From NCBI RefSeq assembly GCF_004217285.1, contig NZ_SHKS01000001.1, forward strand, positions 1,275,638 through 1,339,637: 64,000 nucleotides of DNA, given 5' to 3'. How positions within the stretch are numbered: position 1 is the stretch's first letter; every line of letters begins with the position of its first letter. This DNA is from Streptomyces sp. BK239. GTDB lineage: Bacteria; Actinomycetota; Actinomycetes; Streptomycetales; Streptomycetaceae. The translations under genes and the position numbers were made by a program. The notes under the pieces were generated by a model. It was not told the DNA's origin and ran no database searches. It saw nothing but the letters and a program-made list of their open reading frames with translations. Shown one piece after another: positions 1 through 8,296 of the stretch.

Positions 1-1191
1 CTCGGCGGGGTCCGCCGGCGCGGGCGCCTCACCGGACGGCGGCTCGCCGCTCTCGGGCCCGTCCTGCGGCGGCAGCCCGCCGCCCCCGCCGGGACCGCCC
101 GGTCCGTCGGGGTCGGGGTCCTCGTCGCCGTCGCCGTCGTCGGTCCGGTCGTTCCGGCCGCCCCGCTCGTCGAGGTCGTCGTCGGGGAACCGGTCCAGCG
201 TCTCGTCGAGCTTGTCCTCGTCCAGGCCCGGCGCGTCGAAGGGGTTGCGGCGACGGCGGTGCGGCAGCGCGAGCAGCGCCGCCTGCCGTACGTCCTCCGC
301 GAGCACGTCGGTCCGTCCGGCCCACGCCGCCAGCGCCGTCGCCGTCCGCGCCATCACGATGTCGGCCCGCATGCCGTCCACCTCGAACGCGGCGCAGGTC
401 GCCGCGATCCGCAGCAACGCACCGTCGCCGAGCCGCACATGCGGCAGCAGCTCCCGCGCCGCCACGACCCGCGCCCGTACCTCGGCCTCCTCCCGCGCCC
501 AGCCCGCGGCGAACCCCGCCGGGTCGTCGTCGTAGGCGAGCCGCCGCCGCACGACCTCCACCCGCTGTTCGGGCTCGCGCGACGCGGCCACCTCGACGGT
601 CAGCCCGAACCGGTCCAGCAACTGCGGCCGCAGCTCGCCCTCTTCGGGGTTCATCGTCCCGACGAGCAGGAAGCGGGCGGCGTGCCGCACCGACACGCCC
701 TCACGCTCGACGTACGAGGCGCCCATCGCCGCCGCGTCCAGCAGCAGGTCGACGAGGTGGTCGTGCAGGAGGTTGACCTCGTCGACGTAGAGGATGCCGC
801 GGTGCGCGTCCGCGAGGAGACCCGGCTCGAACGCCTTGACGCCCTCCGCGAGAGCCCGTTCGATGTCCAGCGCGCCCACGAGCCGGTCCTCCGACGCGCC
901 GACGGGCAGCTCCACCATGCGCGCGGGGCGCGTCGCGCCCGCCGCCGCCTCGTGCGGCCCGTCCGGACAGCCGGGGTCCGGCGCCGCCGGGTCGCAGGAG
1001 AAACGGCACCCGGGCACCACCGCCACCTCCGGCAGCAGCGCCGAAAGCGCCCGCACCGCCGTCGACTTGGCGGTGCCCTTCTCACCGCGCACCAGGACCC
1101 CGCCGACCGCCGGACTCACCGCGTTCAGGAGCAGCGCCAGCCGGAGGTCGTCCTGTCCGACGACGGCCGTGAACGGAAAGGGGGTGGTCAC
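1..1191 (-). CDS. Putative cobaltochelatase AAA+ subunit (ChlI/ChlD type), 3' part outside window
   Basis: The gene reads leftwards and leaves the window, so only the first 397 codons are present. The protein is an AAA+ ATPase of the Mg/Co-chelatase BchI/ChlI family, which drives metal insertion into a corrin ring together with a CobN-type subunit. Visible: Walker [10 protein letters not shown] at residues 36-44, Walker [10 protein letters not shown] near 131-139, sensor [19 protein letters not shown] near 171-189. From about residue 325 a Gly/Pro/Asp-rich acidic linker follows, as in fused ChlI-ChlD proteins, which then carry a VWA domain; that part is not seen. The GTG start has an AAGGAG ribosome site about 10 nt upstream. 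It lies 70 nt downstream of cobQ on the same strand, so it probably belongs to the riboswitch-controlled cobalamin operon. A magnesium chelatase role is less likely because Streptomyces makes no chlorophyll. Confidence 0.9.
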   Translation of the reverse strand, partial: MTTPFPFTAVVGQDDLRLALLLNAVSPAVGGVLVRGEKGTAKSTAVRALSALLPEVAVVPGCRFSCDPAAPDPGCPDGPHEAAAGATRPARMVELPVGASEDRLVGALDIERALAEGVKAFEPGLLADAHRGILYVDEVNLLHDHLVDLLLDAAAMGASYVEREGVSVRHAARFLLVGTMNPEEGELRPQLLDRFGLTVEVAASREPEQRVEVVRRRLAYDDDPAGFAAGWAREEAEVRARVVAARELLPHVRLGDGALLRIAATCAAFEVDGMRADIVMARTATALAAWAGRTDVLAEDVRQAALLALPHRRRRNPFDAPGLDEDKLDETLDRFPDDDLDERGGRNDRTDDGDGDEDPDPDGPGGPGGGGGLPPQDGPESGEPPSGEAPAPADPAE

Positions 1192-1261
1192 GTGACGATC
1201 ACTCCTTCGGACGCCGGGTCGGCGCAGGCGGTCGGCGAGGACGGGGACAGGGGTGGAAGGC

Positions 1262-2770
1262 TCATACGGGCGCCCCCGGCGGGACGAACGGCAGTCCCGG
1301 CGGCGCGCCCGACTCGATGAGCCGCCACAGCGCGTCGGTGTCCGCGTGCTCCTCGATCAGGTCGCCGAGCCGGTCGAGCTGCTCCTCGCGCAGCGCGGCG
1401 AACGAGGTGTCGGGGGCCGGCACGAACCGGCGGCCAGCGGCGGCGGCCACCTCGCGCAGGAAGGCCCGCCGGAAGCCGTCCGACTCCAGCGAGCCGTGCC
1501 AGTGGGTGCCCCAGGTCTGCCCGACGCGACAGCCGTCCAGGAAGGGCTCGCCGCCCTCGACGGTGGCCACGCCGTGATGGATCTCGTACCCCTCGACCCG
1601 CTCGCCGAGCGCCTCGCCCACCGGCCGGGTGAGGGTCTTCTCGCGGGCGAACCGCACCCGCACCGGCAGCAGGCCGAGCCCCTCCACCTGTCCGCGCCGG
1701 CTCTCCACCTCGTCGTCGATGTGCTCGCCGAGCACCTGGAACCCGCCGCAGACGCCGAGCACCGGCCGCCCCTCGGCGGCCCTGCGCCGCACGGCGTCCG
1801 CGAGCCCGCGCTCACGCAGCCACTCCAGCGCCCGCACGGTCCCCCTGGTCCCCGGGATCACCACGAGGTCGGCGTCGGCCAGTTCCTCCGGCCGGTCCAC
1901 GAACCGCACCACGACCCCGGGCTCGGCGGCCAGCGCGTCCACGTCGGTGAAGTTGGACATCAGCGGCACGGCGCACACGGCGACCCGCAGCACGTCCTCG
2001 CCGACGGGCGGGGCGACGTTCGACTCGCGCACGGTGCCCCGCAGCGAGACCCTCAGCCCGTCCTCCTCGTCGATGCCGAGACCGTGCCGGAACGGCAGCA
2101 CCCCGTACGTGTGCCGCCCGGTGAGCCCGTGCAGCATGTCCAGGCCCGGCTCCAGCAGCGAGACGTCACCGCGGAACTTGTTCACGAGGAACCCGGCGAC
2201 GAGTTCCTGGTCCTCGGGGGAGAGCAGGGCGACGGTCCCGAAGAAGGAGGCGAAGACGCCCCCGCGGTCGATGTCGCCCACCACCAGCACCGGCAGCCGC
2301 GCGTTGCGCGCGAGCCCCATGTTCACGATGTCGGTCCGCCGCAGGTTGATCTCGGCGGGACTGCCCGCCCCCTCGCAGATCACGGCGTCATACGTGTCCC
2401 GCAGCTCGGCCAGGCAGTCCAGCACCGTCTCCAGCAGCCGCTGCCGGCGCCCGCCGTGGTAGCCGCGGGCGCTCATCTCGCCGACGGGCTTGCCGAGCAG
2501 CACGACCTGGCTGCTCTGCTCGCCGCCCGGCTTGAGCAGCACCGGGTTCATCAGCGCGGTCGGCTCGACCCGGCAGGCCTGGGCCTGCATCGCCTGGGCC
2601 CGCCCGATCTCGGCGCCCTCACGCGTCACGAACGAGTTCAGCGACATGTTCTGCGCCTTGAACGGCGCCACCTTCACGCCCTGCCGCACCAGCCACCGGC
2701 AGATCCCGGCGGTCACGACGCTCTTGCCGGCGTCGGAGGTGGTGCCGGCGACGAGGAGCCCCCCGCTCAT
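1262..2770 (-). CDS. cobQ: Cobyric acid synthase CobQ
   Basis: This glutamine-dependent amidotransferase amidates side chains b, d, e and g of adenosylcobyrinic acid a,c-diamide in the cytoplasm, using ATP. The protein is 502 aa, close to the usual 480-510. The N-terminal dethiobiotin-synthetase-like P-loop GTTSDAGKS is at residues 9-17, followed by [10 protein letters not shown]. The C-terminal type 1 glutaminase domain has the nucleophile in GVCGGFQ (Cys near 341) and the His motif YEIHHG near 397. The ATG was chosen because [10 protein letters not shown] is the family N-terminus and the codon overlaps the cbiB stop (ATGA); the frame stays open upstream but there it reads through the cbiB tail out of phase. 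It is coupled to cbiB and followed by the chelatase gene. Confidence 0.95.
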   Translation of the reverse strand: MSGGLLVAGTTSDAGKSVVTAGICRWLVRQGVKVAPFKAQNMSLNSFVTREGAEIGRAQAMQAQACRVEPTALMNPVLLKPGGEQSSQVVLLGKPVGEMSARGYHGGRRQRLLETVLDCLAELRDTYDAVICEGAGSPAEINLRRTDIVNMGLARNARLPVLVVGDIDRGGVFASFFGTVALLSPEDQELVAGFLVNKFRGDVSLLEPGLDMLHGLTGRHTYGVLPFRHGLGIDEEDGLRVSLRGTVRESNVAPPVGEDVLRVAVCAVPLMSNFTDVDALAAEPGVVVRFVDRPEELADADLVVIPGTRGTVRALEWLRERGLADAVRRRAAEGRPVLGVCGGFQVLGEHIDDEVESRRGQVEGLGLLPVRVRFAREKTLTRPVGEALGERVEGYEIHHGVATVEGGEPFLDGCRVGQTWGTHWHGSLESDGFRRAFLREVAAAAGRRFVPAPDTSFAALREEQLDRLGDLIEEHADTDALWRLIESGAPPGLPFVPPGAPV

Positions 2771-3783
2771 GACGCACGCCCTTTCGATCCCGCTGTGGCT
2801 GTGGCTCTGGCTGTGCTGCTTGTGACTGTGACTGTGCTTGTGGCCTTCGCTTTCGCCGCGACGGCGCGTGCGGCCACCGTGACGCCGAGCGCGAGCAGGC
2901 CGACGCGGCGGGAGAGCCGCGCGGCACGTTCGATGTCCCCGGGCACGACGGCCCGCCCGGCCGCCCCGTTGAGCACGGGCCGGTGCTCGACCCGGCCGCC
3001 GTAGGAGAGCGTCCCGCCCAGCCGCACCCCGAGGGCGCCCGCGAAGGAGGCCTCCACCGGCCCGGCGTTGGGGCTCGGGTGCTTGCCGGCGTCGGCGCGC
3101 CAGGCCCGCACCGCGCCCCGCCGGTCGTCCCCGGCGAGGGCCGCCAGGACGGCGGTCAGCCGCGCCCCCGGCCAGCCGGCGACGTCGTCGAGGCGGGCCG
3201 AGGCCCACCCGAAGCGCCGGTAGCGGGGCGACCGGTGCCCGACCATGGCGTCCAGCGTGTTGACGGCCCGGAAGCCGAGCAGCCCCGGCACTCCGCCGAC
3301 TGCTCCCCACACCAGCGCCCCGACGACGGCGTCGGAGGTGTTCTCGGCGACCGACTCCACCACCGCTCGCGCGATCCCGTCGGCGTCCAGCGACTGCGGG
3401 TCCCGCCCGCACAGATGGGGAAGCCGCTCCCGCGCGGCCTCGACGTCGCCCGCCTCCAGGGCCCGCCCGATGGCCCGCGCCTCGCGTACGAGGGACGTCC
3501 CCCCGACGACGGCCCAGGTGGCCGCCCCGGTCAGCGCGACGGAGACGGCGGGGGAGGAGCGTACGGTCCGGGAGGCGAGCGCTCCGAGCGCCACGGCGCC
3601 CCCGGCGCACACGGCGGTGTGCAATGCGCCCCAGCCGCGGTGGTCCCGGTACAGCGCACGCTCCACACCGGCGGCGGCCCGGCCGAACACGGCCACCGGA
3701 TGCCCGCGGCGCGGATCGCCGAGGAGCAGGTCCCCCAGGAGGCCGGCGGCGGCGCCGTACGCGTGGACGCGATCGGCACCCAT
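2767..3783 (-). CDS. cbiB: Adenosylcobinamide-phosphate synthase CbiB/CobD
   Basis: This integral membrane protein joins adenosylcobyric acid to aminopropanol (phosphate) to give adenosylcobinamide (phosphate). It is 338 aa and shows the family signatures LLGDLLLGDPRRGHPV near residue 17, VESVAENTSDAVVGAL near 140 and PSPNAGPVEASFAGALGVRL near 235, with several hydrophobic segments. The start is MGADRVHAYG; the frame is open further upstream, but that part is the riboswitch leader. The last 35 residues are an Ala/Thr/Val/Ser-rich tail encoded by a TGTGACTG-type low-complexity tract (about 2785-2865), not part of the family core. Its TGA overlaps the cobQ ATG. Confidence 0.93.
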   Translation of the reverse strand: MGADRVHAYGAAAGLLGDLLLGDPRRGHPVAVFGRAAAGVERALYRDHRGWGALHTAVCAGGAVALGALASRTVRSSPAVSVALTGAATWAVVGGTSLVREARAIGRALEAGDVEAARERLPHLCGRDPQSLDADGIARAVVESVAENTSDAVVGALVWGAVGGVPGLLGFRAVNTLDAMVGHRSPRYRRFGWASARLDDVAGWPGARLTAVLAALAGDDRRGAVRAWRADAGKHPSPNAGPVEASFAGALGVRLGGTLSYGGRVEHRPVLNGAAGRAVVPGDIERAARLSRRVGLLALGVTVAARAVAAKAKATSTVTVTSSTARATATAGSKGRAS

Positions 3784-3854
3784 GGGCTCAGCCGGCCGCG
3801 GGGGCGGGGAGTGGCCTGGTGCTGGTCCTCGAACGGCGGCCGGGCATGGCGTTA

Positions 3855-4000
3855 TGTCCTCACTCAGGGTGTCCGCGCCCTGGTTCGACGAGACCGGCGG
3901 CGAGAGTTCCTGGCTCCCGGGGATCGTGACCGCCCCCGGTGACAGTGGCGGGACCGCGCCGGATTCGCACCGGCTTCCTCTCCTGCCGCCGTACATGGCG
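3855..4000 (-). promoter_or_regulatory. Cobalamin (B12) riboswitch
   Basis: Read on the minus strand, the leader of cbiB contains the conserved core elements of the cobalamin riboswitch: GGAAGCCGGTGCGAATCCGG, then CCCGCCACTGT, then the B12-box-like GAGCCAGGAACTCTCGCC. These parts come in the family order and spacing, 70-200 nt before the cbiB start. Adenosylcobalamin binding is expected to switch off cbiB-cobQ-chelatase. The boundaries are approximate; the core runs from about 3895 to 3995. The stretch 3784-4205 contains only this element, its promoter and the terminator of the preceding operon. Confidence 0.93.
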
Positions 4001-4005
4001 TGGGC

Positions 4006-4035
4006 AGTCCACCACGGGCGCGGAAGGGCCGTCAA
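4006..4035 (-). promoter_or_regulatory. Candidate promoter of the cobalamin operon
   Basis: On the minus strand TTGACG (4030-4035) is followed after 18 nt by TGGACT (4006-4011). A start near 3999 would place the transcript start just before the riboswitch core, which supports the call. The -35 lies inside a small inverted repeat GTCAAC/GTTGAC. The -10 is weak. Confidence 0.4.
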
Positions 4036-4150
4036 CTTGCTGTTGACCTGCGACGGGGGTGTGTGCAGAAGCCCACACGCCCCCTCGCGCCCGGGTGCGC
4101 GCCCACGCGCGACCCTGTACGCACGTGCGGGGCGCGGGGCGGACGCGTGT

Positions 4151-4182
4151 GGGGCGCGGGACGGTGAACCGTCCCGCGCCCC
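4151..4182 (-). terminator. Strong hairpin terminator of the pit operon
   Basis: GGGGCGCGGGACGGT pairs perfectly with ACCGTCCCGCGCCCC (15 bp, effectively 14 bp with a TGAA loop), 24 nt after the stop of the small membrane gene. There is no U-tract, as is usual in Streptomyces. Confidence 0.75.
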
Positions 4183-4205
4183 GGATGCGCGTCCCTCGGG
4201 GGGTG

Positions 4206-4427
4206 CTAGGCGACGATCAGCGAGATGCCGTACGCCACCGCCGCCGCGCACGCCGCGAAGCACGCGTACGCGCCGGTGACCGCGAGGGCGGCCGAGTCGC
4301 CCTGGGCCACGGCCCGCTCGCGGCGGGAGAGGCCCATGATGCCGAGGGTGAACAGGCCGACGAGGGCCACGGTGACCACCAGGCTGACGCCGAAGACGGA
4401 GCCGAGAGCCGCCCAGTCGATCTTCAT
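4206..4427 (-). CDS. Small two-helix membrane protein next to the Pit transporter
   Basis: A 73-aa protein with two predicted membrane helices (about residues 8-32 and 44-70), separated by a charged loop containing SRRERAVAQGD. No catalytic motif is visible. It follows pit by 34 nt on the same strand, ahead of a strong terminator, so it is cotranscribed with pit and may be an accessory subunit. The family is conserved beside pit genes in Streptomyces as I recall; its function is not known to me. Confidence 0.8.
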   Translation of the reverse strand: MKIDWAALGSVFGVSLVVTVALVGLFTLGIMGLSRRERAVAQGDSAALAVTGAYACFAACAAAVAYGISLIVA

Positions 4428-4461
4428 ACGATTTCTTCCTTCGTACCGGGGTGGGCGGGGC

Positions 4462-5700
4462 TCAGACGGTGGTGGTCGCGGCCGGCGGGGCCGACTCGGC
4501 GGCGGGCGCCGGGATGGTGGCCGTCAGACCGTCGGCGACCGTGCCCGCCGGGGGCGGGGTCACCGCGGCGATCGCCTGGGTGACGACGCCGGCCGGCTCC
4601 TCGGACTCGTTGACGTTGGTGTGGTCGACGACCTCGCGGCGGGAGATCTTCCAGATGGCGGCGCTGGAGCCGATCAGGAAGATCGCGACGACCGCGGTGC
4701 CCCAGTCGCCGAGGCCCGTGACGTACTCGGCGAGCGCGCCGACCAGGGCCGCTGCCGGGAGCGTCAGGCCCCAGGCGACGAACATGCGGGTGGCGGTCGA
4801 CCAGCGGACGACGCCGCCCTTGCGGCCCAGGCCCGCGCCCATCACCGCGCCGGAGACCGAGTGGGTGGTGGAGAGGGAGAAGCCGAGGTGGGAGGAGGCC
4901 AGGATGACCGTGGCCGCGCTGGTCTGGGCGGCGAAGCCCTGCTGCGGCTGGAGGTCGGTCAGGCCCTTGCCCATGGTGCGGATGATGCGCCAGCCGCCGA
5001 GGTAGGTGCCGAGCGCGATCGCGATGCCGGCGGAGAGGATGACCCACAGGGGCGGGTCGGAGTCGGGAGCGACGGTGCCGCCGGCGACCAGGGCGAGGGT
5101 GATGATGCCCATCGTCTTCTGGGCGTCGTTGGTGCCGTGGGCGAGGGAGACCAGGCCCGCGGAGGCGATCTGTCCGGCCCGGTAGCCCTTCTCGGCGGCC
5201 TTGCCGTCGGCCTTCTTGCCCATCGTGTACGACAGGCGGGTGGCGAGCATCGCGGCGATGCCGGCGACGATCGGGGCCGCGACCGCGGGGAGGAGCACCT
5301 TGGTGACGAGCACGTCACCGTGGACGGCGCCGACGCCCGCGGAGGCGATGGTGGCGCCGATCAGGCCGCCCATGAGGGCGTGCGAGGAGCTGGAGGGCAG
5401 TCCGACCAGCCAGGTCAGCAGGTTCCAGAGGATCGCGCCGACCAGGGCCGCGAAGATGACCTCGGGACGGATACCGGTCTCGTCGACGAGCCCCTTGGAG
5501 ATCGTGTTGGCGACCTCCACGGAGAGGAAAGCACCCACAAGGTTGAGCACGGCGGACATGGCCACCGCGACCTTGGGCTTGAGCGCACCGGTCGAGATGG
5601 TGGTGGCCATCGCGTTGGCGGTGTCGTGGAAACCGTTCGTGAAATCGAACGCGAGTGCGGTTACGACCACAATCGCGAGGATCAGCGAGAAGCTTTCCAT
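4462..5700 (-). CDS. pit: Low-affinity inorganic phosphate transporter, PiT family
   Basis: A 412-aa polytopic protein that imports metal-phosphate or phosphate by ion symport. The N-terminal PiT signature FDFTNGFHDTANAMATTIST is at about residues 19-38, and a second repeat with SLAHGTNDAQKTMGI is near 206-220. About ten hydrophobic segments are seen; the C-terminal tail is Ala/Pro/Thr-rich. The ATG at 5700 sits just before the family's conserved first helix. Two GTTCACC direct repeats lie 53-70 nt upstream, so PhoP control is likely. It forms an operon with the following small membrane gene. Confidence 0.95.
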   Translation of the reverse strand: MESFSLILAIVVVTALAFDFTNGFHDTANAMATTISTGALKPKVAVAMSAVLNLVGAFLSVEVANTISKGLVDETGIRPEVIFAALVGAILWNLLTWLVGLPSSSSHALMGGLIGATIASAGVGAVHGDVLVTKVLLPAVAAPIVAGIAAMLATRLSYTMGKKADGKAAEKGYRAGQIASAGLVSLAHGTNDAQKTMGIITLALVAGGTVAPDSDPPLWVILSAGIAIALGTYLGGWRIIRTMGKGLTDLQPQQGFAAQTSAATVILASSHLGFSLSTTHSVSGAVMGAGLGRKGGVVRWSTATRMFVAWGLTLPAAALVGALAEYVTGLGDWGTAVVAIFLIGSSAAIWKISRREVVDHTNVNESEEPAGVVTQAIAAVTPPPAGTVADGLTATIPAPAAESAPPAATTTV

Positions 5701-5752
5701 TTACCCAGGCAATCGTTCGAGCGTCATTGGCTCGAAGAACGTAAGTAACCAG

Positions 5753-5770
5753 GGTGAACGGAAGGTGAAC
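5753..5770 (-). promoter_or_regulatory. PHO box (PhoP direct-repeat units) upstream of pit
   Basis: On the minus strand two perfect GTTCACC units are spaced 11 bp apart (5764-5770 and 5753-5759), the spacing of Streptomyces PhoP direct-repeat units. Further units on either side are poorly conserved. A PhoP dimer bound here would link pit to the PhoR-PhoP phosphate response. Confidence 0.75.
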
Positions 5771-5863
5771 TGGGGCGGGCGTCGTGGTGTCAGCACACGG
5801 CGGAACGCATTCCGCTTGTGCGTCCGCAGGCCCGGAGGACGCGGCCGCTGGGAGGATCACGGC

Positions 5864-6613
5864 ATGGATCACGGTAGGGACCACGAACGGGTGACCGAGG
5901 AGCACGCCGCCCCCGGCGCCGGTCATGACGCGGCTCGGGTGGCGGCCGCCTGGGAGGAGCTGGTGGCGACGGCCCGCCGCACGGTGGCCGACGGACTGGT
6001 CGTCGGCACCTCCGGCAACGTCTCCGTCCGCGTCGGCGACACCGTCCTGGTCACCCCCTCGGGCGTGCCCTACGACCGGCTGACGCCGCACGACGTCACC
6101 GGCGTCGACCTCGACGGACGGCAGGTGCTGGGCAGCCTCGTCCCGACGAGCGAACTGCCCATGCACCTGGCCGTGTACGGCGCCACCGACGCCCGCGCCG
6201 TCGTCCACACCCACGCCGTGCACGCCACGGCCGTCTCGACCCTCGTGACCGAGCTCCCGACCGTCCACTACATGGCCGCCGCCCTCGGCGGCCCCGTACG
6301 GGTCGCCCCCTACGCCGCCTACGGCACCGACGAGCTGGCCGCGAACGCGCTGCGCGCCCTCGCCGACCGCACCGGCTGCCTCCTGCGCAACCACGGCGCC
6401 CTCACCTACGGCGCCACCCTCGACCAGGCCTACGACCGCACGGCCCAGCTGGAGTGGATGTGCCGCCTGTGGCTGACCGCGTCCAGCGTCCCCGGCCTCA
6501 CCCCGAGCCTCCTGACCGCCGAGCAGATGACCGAGGCGGGGGAGCGGCTGCGGGGGTACGGCCAGCGGGGGAGGGGAGACGGCTCGGGTGAGGCGGGCGC
6601 CGGGGGCGCGTGA
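5864..6613 (+). CDS. Class II aldolase/adducin family protein (fuculose-phosphate aldolase-like)
   Basis: A 249-aa cytoplasmic protein of the class II (Zn-dependent) aldolase fold. Motifs: GTSGNVSVRV (about residues 47-56), TPSGVPYDRL, SELPMH, the metal-binding HTHAVHAT near 118-125 and LLRNHGALTYG near 175-185. The substrate may be fuculose-, rhamnulose- or ribulose-phosphate, or another sugar acid; the sequence does not decide. The ATG has GGGAGG 9 nt upstream. The first 20 residues are His/Glu/Arg-rich and probably disordered. It is divergent from pit. Confidence 0.88.
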   Translation: MDHGRDHERVTEEHAAPGAGHDAARVAAAWEELVATARRTVADGLVVGTSGNVSVRVGDTVLVTPSGVPYDRLTPHDVTGVDLDGRQVLGSLVPTSELPMHLAVYGATDARAVVHTHAVHATAVSTLVTELPTVHYMAAALGGPVRVAPYAAYGTDELAANALRALADRTGCLLRNHGALTYGATLDQAYDRTAQLEWMCRLWLTASSVPGLTPSLLTAEQMTEAGERLRGYGQRGRGDGSGEAGAGGA

Positions 6614-6691
6614 ACCGGTGTCCGTGAGCCGGGGGCACCGGTGTGCGTCTCAGCACTGGCCGGTACGGGAATCCGCCGGGACACTGGACGG

Positions 6692-7810
6692 GTGCGCACT
6701 GTCACCGCGACGGCCGCCGCCGTCACCGCAGCCCTGGCCGCCGGCGCCGTCAGTGTCGCCGCCGGCAGACTCGCCAGCGACGCCGCGCTCAAGGCGCCGC
6801 CCGGCCGGCCCCTGCCCACGGAACCCCGGCTCACCGTGCACGGCACGGCCCCCGGCCGGATCACCCTCACCCGCGACCTCGCCAGTCTGCGCCCCGGAAC
6901 CTACGGCCTCGCCGGCGACGGCTCCCACGCGGTCGTCGGGCCCGTCCTGACCGACGCCCCGCACTCCGCCGACAGCGTCGTACGCCGCCTCGAACGCGTC
7001 ACCCACGGCAGCCTGAGCGCCGGCGACGCCGTCTGGCTCACGCCCAACCTGTACGTCGGCAACCCCGGCAGCGCGCTCGGCCTCGACCACGCCGACGTCG
7101 ACGTGCCCGGCGAACTCGGCGCGCTGCCCGCCTGGTTCGTCCCCGGGGCGCGCCGCACCTGGGTCATCGCCGTGCACGGCCTGGGCGCCACCCGGGAGCA
7201 CGCCCTCAACCTCACCGGCTTCCTGCACAGCCGCCGCTTCCCGGTCCTCGCCCTCGCCTACCGAGGCGACCTAGGAGCGCCCCGTTCGCCGGACGGGCTG
7301 AACCACCTCGGCGAGACCGAGTGGCGCGACGTGGACGCGGCGATGCGGTACGCCGTCCGCTATGGCGCCGAACGCCTCGTGCTGCTCGGCTGGTCCACCG
7401 GCGCGACCATGGCCCTGCGCGCCGCCACCCGCTCGGGCCTGCGGCATCTGATCTCCGGGGTGGTGCTCGACTCCCCGGTCCTCGACTGGCAGGCGACCCT
7501 GCGCGCCCTCGCCGCCGCCCGCCACACCCCCGGCCCGCTGCTGCCGCTGGCGGTCCGCGCCGCCCAGGGCCGCACCGGCCTGCACGCCGACCCCGCCTCG
7601 GATCCCTCCCTCCTCGCCGCCCCCACCCTGATCTTCCACGGCCCCGACGACCGGGTCGCCCCGTGGGGCCCGTCCCGCGCCCTGGCCGCCCGACGCCCCG
7701 ATCTGGTCACCCTCCACCCGATCCCCGACGCTCCCCACGCAGCCATGTGGAACACAACCCCCACCCCCTACGAAGAATCCCTCCGCCGCTTCCTCACCCC
7801 CCTGATGTAA
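6692..7810 (+). CDS. Alpha/beta hydrolase, membrane-anchored or secreted
   Basis: An alpha/beta-hydrolase fold esterase or lipase of 372 aa. Nucleophile elbow GWSTG near residue 235, the oxyanion region HGLGATREHAL near 160, acid residue in GPDDRVAP near 325, and catalytic His in DAPHAAMW near 350. The N-terminus TVTATAAAVTAALAAGAVSVAAG looks like a signal or anchor helix (wording split here as TVTATAAAVTAALAAG plus AVSVAAG). I chose GTG 6692 because it directly precedes this helix; an in-frame GTG at 6641 would add 17 residues and has a GGGGG site, so the start is open. The substrate is unknown. Confidence 0.85.
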   Translation: MRTVTATAAAVTAALAAGAVSVAAGRLASDAALKAPPGRPLPTEPRLTVHGTAPGRITLTRDLASLRPGTYGLAGDGSHAVVGPVLTDAPHSADSVVRRLERVTHGSLSAGDAVWLTPNLYVGNPGSALGLDHADVDVPGELGALPAWFVPGARRTWVIAVHGLGATREHALNLTGFLHSRRFPVLALAYRGDLGAPRSPDGLNHLGETEWRDVDAAMRYAVRYGAERLVLLGWSTGATMALRAATRSGLRHLISGVVLDSPVLDWQATLRALAAARHTPGPLLPLAVRAAQGRTGLHADPASDPSLLAAPTLIFHGPDDRVAPWGPSRALAARRPDLVTLHPIPDAPHAAMWNTTPTPYEESLRRFLTPLM

Positions 7811-8296
7811 CCCCCACCCACCCAGCCTGCGTCCCGCCGCACGGGCAGCCCCGGCTCATCCGACCGTCACCTACGCAGCTCCCGGCCCGCCGCACGAGCA
7901 GCCCCGGCCCTCACCCACGCCCCCCAGCCTGCGTCCCACCGCGCCGCCGCCCCCGCTCTCACGCCCCCGCCCCACCCAGCCTGCGGGCAGTCGTGCCGCT
8001 GGGGCGATGGGGGTCCCCGCTCGAGCGAGCCGAGAGTGGGGAGGGTGGGCGCGGGCGGCACCCGGCAACGCAGGCCACTCACCCCACCCCGCCCCGGCAC
8101 GGACCCCGGTTCACGCACCCCCGACGCCCACTTCACCCGGCTCGCCCCGCAGGACCACCCCACGTTCCGTTAAACGCCGTACCACTGGCCAGATCGCATC
8201 TCCACACCCCCTCCCACCCCCACCCGTTGACCGACCCCATAGCCCCTCGTGGCATTCCGTTTGGGTTTTCGGACCGTCAACCGGAAGACTGCACCC
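7811..8296 (+). other. Gene-free C-rich spacer with degenerate repeats
   Basis: No reading frame with family character is seen here. The first half repeats a degenerate unit built on CAGCCTGCGTCCCGCC and GCACGAGCAGCCCCGGC (near 7828, 7880, 7925, 7975). The middle holds a dispersed Streptomyces element (7984-8062), and the last part is C-rich. It separates two plus-strand genes. Confidence 0.6.
7984..8062. repeat. Dispersed Streptomyces intergenic repeat
   Basis: The core GGGGGTCCCCGCTCGAGCG followed by AGCCGAGAGTGGGGAGGGTG resembles, from memory, an element present in many copies between genes of Streptomyces chromosomes. CCCCGCTC and GAGAGTGGGG can form an imperfect hairpin, so it may also act as the terminator of the hydrolase gene. 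Genome-wide copy number cannot be tested from this window. Confidence 0.6.

Noticed and set aside
259..1320. Long plus-strand open frame (353 codons) opposite the chelatase gene
   Set aside because: Arg/Pro/His-rich translation without family motifs; it is the usual antisense opening caused by high third-position G+C, and the minus strand has clear AAA+ motifs.
2771..3610. N-terminal extension of CobQ with His/Ser repeats
   Set aside because: It reads the CbiB gene out of phase; CobQ homologues start at [10 protein letters not shown], which also has the ATGA overlap.
7811..8296. CRISPR-like array in the C-rich spacer
   Set aside because: Repeat units are degenerate, unevenly spaced and without unique spacers; no cas gene in the window.
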